From Anaerocolumna chitinilytica (GTDB lineage Bacteria; Bacillota; Clostridia; Lachnospirales; Lachnospiraceae), in assembly GCF_014218355.1 (NCBI RefSeq), contig NZ_AP023368.1, positions 2,112,001 through 2,176,000 on the forward strand: a stretch of DNA of 64,000 nt, written 5' to 3'. The notes below the pieces were generated by a model. It was not told where the DNA came from. It saw only the letters and a list, made by a program, of their open reading frames with translations, and searched no databases. Made by a program: the position numbers and the translations under genes. Position 1 is the first letter of the stretch; each line of letters starts with the position of its first letter. Of the stretch, positions 60,290-64,000 are shown piece by piece.

Positions 60290-61459
60290 ATGAAAGTTGT
60301 TAACGGAAGATTATTAGAAGAAGACGGAAGAGAAATAGTACTTCGAGGTGTAAATCTGGGAGGCTGGCTGATTCAAGAGAGCTGGATGTGTCCGGTAAGC
60401 GGTGAAGACCGTAAATGGGCTAACCTGGATACTCTGAACATACTGGAAGAACGATTCGGAAAAGAGCAGACACAGATTCTATTTGAAACCTATCAGGATA
60501 ACTGGATAACAGAATGGGATATTAAGAATATAGCAGAGAAAGGGTTAAATGCTCTACGTGTACCCTTTTGGTACCGAAACTTTATGACTGATGAAACCGG
60601 AACCTGGATAGAAGAGGATTTCTCTAAGAACCCCGGTTTCAAACGTCTTGACTGGATAATAAAAATGGCTGAAAAATATGGCTTGTACGTAATTCTGGAT
60701 ATGCATGGCTGCCCGGGAGGTCAGAGTATGGACCACTGCTGTGGTACTTTATGCAGAAATGACCTTTATACCAAGGAAGAGTATTTAAAAGTAATGGAGA
60801 ATTTATGGGCTGCAATTGCGGAACGTTATAAAGAGAATAAAACAGTGGCAGCTTATGATATTATGAACGAGCCTCAGAATAACGGCGGTTATGAAGGAGA
60901 ACACAGCTACGACCCTTTTCTGGAAGAAAGCTGGCAGATGAGTAATGCAGTCTATGATCGCATGATAAAGGTCATCAGGAATATCGATAAAGACCATATC
61001 ATAACGGTGGAAGGAATCTGGAGGGTATCTAATCTGCCGGACCCGAAAGAACTTGGTTGGGAGAATATGATGTATCAGACACATCTGTACGATGATGACG
61101 AGAATTTCTATAAGTGGACACTAGCCATGGCTGAGACCAGAGACCGATATGGGGTTGCAGGGTTTGTGGGAGAATTTCAGAATTTACATGGTCTTTCAAT
61201 GTGTAATGAACAGGGGCTTAGCTGGACCACCTGGTCTTACAAAGGTGTAAAAGATGTGGGTACTTTCTTCTGGTATGTAGCAGAGCTTCCGAAAGCAGAT
61301 GTAAAAAATGATACCTATGAAGAGATTCTAACTAAGTGGGGGGAGTCCTTAAGGACAGAGAACTTTAGTGAAAAGGAAGCTGTTACAGAGGCCATAAGAA
61401 TCTACAGTGACGGACGTTTTGAAGAATATAGTGCTGGAGTAAACCATTCGGAAGAATGA
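60290..61459 (+). CDS. intracellular GH5 glycoside hydrolase
   Basis: The 389-residue single-domain enzyme has no signal peptide. It starts at the LRGVNLGGWLIQESWMCP region and has acid/base Glu in DIMNEPQ and nucleophile Glu in VGEFQN. Over the catalytic barrel it is clearly related to the giant secreted GH5 4.5 kb upstream (LGGWL, FGKEQ, LDMHG, DKDH, NLPDP and GWEN stretches shared). It probably finishes digestion of imported beta-gluco-oligosaccharides in the cytosol. GGTGAAGAG precedes the ATG. Exact linkage is unknown. Confidence 0.87.
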   Translation: MKVVNGRLLEEDGREIVLRGVNLGGWLIQESWMCPVSGEDRKWANLDTLNILEERFGKEQTQILFETYQDNWITEWDIKNIAEKGLNALRVPFWYRNFMTDETGTWIEEDFSKNPGFKRLDWIIKMAEKYGLYVILDMHGCPGGQSMDHCCGTLCRNDLYTKEEYLKVMENLWAAIAERYKENKTVAAYDIMNEPQNNGGYEGEHSYDPFLEESWQMSNAVYDRMIKVIRNIDKDHIITVEGIWRVSNLPDPKELGWENMMYQTHLYDDDENFYKWTLAMAETRDRYGVAGFVGEFQNLHGLSMCNEQGLSWTTWSYKGVKDVGTFFWYVAELPKADVKNDTYEEILTKWGESLRTENFSEKEAVTEAIRIYSDGRFEEYSAGVNHSEE

Positions 61460-61536
61460 TTTTATACTTTCTTCTTTGGGGTATTTGCGGTATCATAGAG
61501 ATAAAAGAATAATCAGCAGCATGGAATGGAGGACAT

Positions 61537-62286
61537 ATGAAAATCTTAGCAATTGGTAACAGCTTTTCGGAAGATGCTACCGCATACCTGTATCAAATAG
61601 CTCAGAATGGCGGAAGAGATATGAAGGTGGTAAATCTCTATATTGGAGGCTGTTCTCTGCAACGGCATTGGAACAACGTGGAGGGAGATATCCCAGATTA
61701 TGATTACCAGTTAAACGGCAGCTATACAGGCCGTAAGGTAGCCGTGAAAGAAGCACTTCAGGAAGAAAAATGGGATATTATTACCCTGCAGCAGTGCAGC
61801 GGACAGAGTGGTTTACCTGAGAGCTATAATCCATATATTGAAAAATTATCTGCTTATGTAAAGAGTTTAGTACCGGATGCAACCCAGTGGATACATAAGA
61901 CCTGGGCTTATGAGAAAGATTCAACTCATTCGGAATATCAATATTATGACAATAATCAAAACAAGATGTATGAGGAATTAACAAAAGCCTATAATCTTGC
62001 AGCAAAGAAACTCTCCTTAAAGCAGATACCCTGCGGAGACGTTATTCAGTATTTAAGAAGTCTTCCGGAATTTGACTATGGAAATGGTGGAATTAGCCTT
62101 TGCCGGGATGGTTTTCATATGAATATACCTTACGGCCGTTATGCCCTGGCACTTACATGGTACAAAACTCTTCTGCAGGGGGACATCCTTTCTAATACGT
62201 TTATACCGGAGTCAGAAGAACTACAGACTGATAGGAAGCTGTTACAGACTGTAAAAGAAGCCGTAAATACTTATCTGGAAGATTAA
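61537..62286 (+). CDS. DUF4886 SGNH-hydrolase-like protein
   Basis: The 249-residue protein begins KILAIGNSFSEDATAYL, where GNSFS is the block I Ser region of SGNH-like esterases. It continues with IGGCSLQRHW, DIITLQQCSGQSG and the C-terminal RDGFHMN block that supplies Asp/His. DUF4886 proteins are frequent in polysaccharide utilisation loci and may deacetylate oligosaccharides. No signal peptide is present, which fits the cytosolic GH5 upstream. GGAGG precedes the ATG. The next gene starts after 42 bp. Confidence 0.85.
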   Translation: MKILAIGNSFSEDATAYLYQIAQNGGRDMKVVNLYIGGCSLQRHWNNVEGDIPDYDYQLNGSYTGRKVAVKEALQEEKWDIITLQQCSGQSGLPESYNPYIEKLSAYVKSLVPDATQWIHKTWAYEKDSTHSEYQYYDNNQNKMYEELTKAYNLAAKKLSLKQIPCGDVIQYLRSLPEFDYGNGGISLCRDGFHMNIPYGRYALALTWYKTLLQGDILSNTFIPESEELQTDRKLLQTVKEAVNTYLED

Positions 62287-62328
62287 TTGTCGGATGACAA
62301 TAAGGTAAGATATTATGGAGGCGAAGAG

Positions 62329-62712
62329 ATGATTCGATTGTTATTGGTATGCCTTGGAGGTTTTTTGGGCAGTGGATTGCGATACTTAGTATCTACGGGT
62401 ACCTCAAAATGGTTTGAAGGCAAATTTCCCGCGGGAACTCTAATCGTTAATGTTGTGGGATGTTTCTTTATTGGTTTTATTATGGAATTAAGCGCTCATA
62501 ATAAAAATGTAACACCGGAGATTCGATTGTTCCTAACCACAGGAATTTTAGGCGGGTTTACTACCTTTTCAACCTTCGGACTGGAAACGGTGAATTTTAT
62601 GTCCGACAGCAGGTATGTTATAGGAATCCTGTATGCCACCCTGAATTTAGGACTTGGGCTTATCGCTGTAATCCTTGGGAAATGGACGTCAAGACTGGTA
62701 TGGCCGGTATAA
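62329..62712 (+). CDS. crcB: fluoride exporter CrcB (Fluc channel subunit)
   Basis: The 127-residue protein has four spans with the Fluc landmarks GGFLGSGLRYLVS, GTLIVNVVGCFFIGF and GFTTFSTFGLETV, including the Asn and Phe residues of the pore. Fluc channels export fluoride as antiparallel dimers. The frame could start at 62287, but GGAGG fits ATG 62329, which starts at the first span. Many clostridia use two crcB genes; only one is present here. No fluoride riboswitch is seen in the short upstream gap. A strong terminator follows. Confidence 0.92.
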   Translation: MIRLLLVCLGGFLGSGLRYLVSTGTSKWFEGKFPAGTLIVNVVGCFFIGFIMELSAHNKNVTPEIRLFLTTGILGGFTTFSTFGLETVNFMSDSRYVIGILYATLNLGLGLIAVILGKWTSRLVWPV

Positions 62713-62726
62713 GTAATATTTAGTCT

Positions 62727-62766
62727 AAAAAAGCTTTCTGTGATGAGAATTACAGAAAGCTTTTTT
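62727..62766. terminator. bidirectional terminator after crcB
   Basis: AAAAAAGCTTTCTGT (62727-62741) pairs perfectly with 62752-62766 around a 10-nt loop. A and T runs on the outer sides allow use from both strands. Confidence 0.88.
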
Positions 62767-62824
62767 AAATCCATGTGAAATTCCCCTTTACATCTAATTC
62801 ATTTTGATGTTTTGTAAGCATTTG

Positions 62825-63757
62825 TTATCTGATGGAGTTCCCATAAACCTCCGGCTGGAGGAGAATTCTTGTATGACCATTGGCATCGTATTCCAGAGTT
62901 ATAAGTTTTTTTAGTACTTCTACCGCTGCCTTTGCCTTTTGACTGTTACTTATGATAATTCGTCTGGTATCAGCCATTAAGATATCTGTGTCCTGATTCG
63001 AGGATATTACTGTAATTTCAGAATTATCTACATATCTTTCTACCTTAGAACCTAAGAGATCACCAATGATGATACCCTTACGATTCTTTTTGGCATAAAG
63101 AAAATCCTTCAATTCAGCATCCTTGTGATGGATATAGATATCCTCCTTGGCAAAACAGTCAGTTATTGCTTCTTTTAGCGTTTTATTGGTGACATTTTCC
63201 ATGACCAGGTAGGGGGATTCCTCTTGAAGGAGTACCTTAGCCTGGTTAATTGCTGTTTTATAATCCGGTAATATCTTATAGAATAAACCCTCGTCAAAAT
63301 CACATTCCAGGAAAATCACCGGAACATAATATTTTCCCGTTACTTTTCTTAAGGATTTCTCGTTAATGTCTATCATAAATACTGCTTCCAGGGAATGCTT
63401 GTATTTCATCTCGATGTTCTCTAAGTCATACGCAACGGAAAGAATAGAATCATATCCGCTTAGATAGAGTTCCTGTTCAAGTTCCGCAGCTAGATCCAAA
63501 TACTGGTACTTTAGATTGGAGGAAGCCTGGTTGTTTAAGTTTACAATAATTCCGACCAGATTACTTCTCCGGCTGGCTAAGGACTTCGCTGTCTGATTTG
63601 GTACATACCCCATGCTTTTGGCAGTCTCTAATACTTTAATTCTGGTATCATGGCTGATTTTCTCTTTTTCGGAATGATTCATAACATAGGATACCGTAGC
63701 AAGGGAGAGCCCTAGTTTATCTGCGATATCCTTCATTGTAACCTTTTCTCTTTTCAT
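62825..63757 (-). CDS. LacI family transcriptional regulator
   Basis: The 310-residue protein has the LacI HTH and hinge, TMKDIADKLGLSLATVSYVMNHSEKEKISHDTRIKVLETAKSMGYVPNQTAKSLASRRS, and a periplasmic-binding-type sensor domain that is slightly short. It is convergent with the beta-glucan locus and may repress sugar genes there or further downstream. ATG 63757 and an ATG seven codons later are both possible; the later one has AAAAGG upstream. Confidence 0.88.
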   Translation of the reverse strand: MKREKVTMKDIADKLGLSLATVSYVMNHSEKEKISHDTRIKVLETAKSMGYVPNQTAKSLASRRSNLVGIIVNLNNQASSNLKYQYLDLAAELEQELYLSGYDSILSVAYDLENIEMKYKHSLEAVFMIDINEKSLRKVTGKYYVPVIFLECDFDEGLFYKILPDYKTAINQAKVLLQEESPYLVMENVTNKTLKEAITDCFAKEDIYIHHKDAELKDFLYAKKNRKGIIIGDLLGSKVERYVDNSEITVISSNQDTDILMADTRRIIISNSQKAKAAVEVLKKLITLEYDANGHTRILLQPEVYGNSIR

Positions 63758-63791
63758 ATATAACCCCAGCCTTTCCCTTCTGTTAAAACAA

Positions 63792-63810
63792 TTATAACAT
63801 TATGTTACAA
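63792..63810. promoter_or_regulatory. palindrome in the lacI-type gene promoter region
   Basis: TTATAACAT-T-ATGTTACAA is a 19-bp inverted repeat with one mismatch, 35 bp upstream of the LacI start codon. It may be an autoregulatory operator. The remaining 190 bp to the window end are AT-rich and show no gene. Confidence 0.45.
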
Positions 63811-64000
63811 GCCTTTCAATAAGTGGAAAAGAGAGGTCGGCATCAGGAAAACTATTTCTTTGGTTCAATGAAAAGTACAATTAGATAAAAATTAATCAAC
63901 TTAATTTTTTTGGAAAAAAGAGCAAAAAGCCTTTATTTATAAGGATTAGAATTGATTAAAAACTACTTAACAAAATAATGTTTAAGTTGAAAATATGTAT

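Noticed and set aside
62281..62328. Fluoride riboswitch before crcB
   Set aside because: Only 42 bp separate the genes, too short for the aptamer, and the conserved elements are absent.

Overview
The window looks like chromosomal DNA of a low-G+C Gram-positive anaerobe of the Clostridia, most likely Lachnospiraceae of the Anaerocolumna / Lachnoclostridium phytofermentans type. This is an inference from AT-rich DNA, strong AGGAGG-type ribosome binding sites, a class I hybrid-cluster protein, a hemerythrin, large secreted polysaccharide-degrading enzymes and many small regulator/transporter cassettes. I found no rRNA, tRNA, CRISPR array, phage module or intact insertion sequence.

Layout. 1-5 kb: 3' end of a GH78 rhamnosidase, a uracil permease, a ThuA-like protein, an SDR and a decayed SDR paralogue. 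5-7.1 kb: a MarR-regulated drug efflux pump with two operator-like boxes flanking its promoter. 7.3-14.3 kb: housekeeping and accessory genes (two-gene GNAT/YaaA unit, glycosyltransferase, PPOX, NUDIX, Dus, Dabb, a pair of uncharacterised proteins). 14.4-19.4 kb: an ABC-2 exporter with a DesK/NarL-type two-component system, laid out like LnrLMN-LnrJK. 19.5-22 kb: a BlaI/BlaR1-type sensor pair. Its promoter carries two operator copies, its leader contains a 12-unit 9-bp minisatellite, and the receptor has a non-beta-lactam-type C-terminal domain. 22-28 kb: DUF554 protein, TetR with an operator inside its promoter spacer, a Cys-rich flavoprotein, an LTA-synthase-like enzyme and a TPR-GGDEF protein. 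28-31.4 kb: a nitrosative/oxygen-stress unit (Hcp-DUF1858 fusion, unknown protein, hemerythrin), followed at 31.7 kb by a multicopper oxidase with a Met/His-rich insert.

33.6-47.3 kb: an ABC-F protein behind a leader peptide and attenuator, a LysR/DUF4865 divergent pair, RfbB plus a MerR-methyltransferase fusion behind a MerR-type 19-bp-spacer promoter, a class I isoprenoid enzyme divergent from a TetR gene, oleate hydratase, DegV, and a yvl-like envelope-stress operon. Dispersed two-hairpin repeats (three copies) and two long inverted-repeat elements (about 190 and 234 bp) lie in this part. 47.6-50 kb: purine nucleoside phosphorylase, polysaccharide deacetylase, GNAT. 50-64 kb: a beta-glucan locus: a 1,923-residue secreted GH5 enzyme with CBM-like and chitobiase-C repeats, a lipoprotein solute receptor, a membrane-anchored AraC regulator, an intracellular GH5, a DUF4886 esterase-like protein, CrcB and a LacI regulator.

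The most promising unexplained items are the BlaR1-like receptor with its minisatellite leader, the ABC-F attenuator, the MerR-type promoter serving a MerR-methyltransferase fusion, the copper oxidase unit, and the dispersed hairpin families. Start codons were moved inside the longest frame wherever a Shine-Dalgarno sequence decided it. Family names come from recognised motifs and memory, not from a database search.
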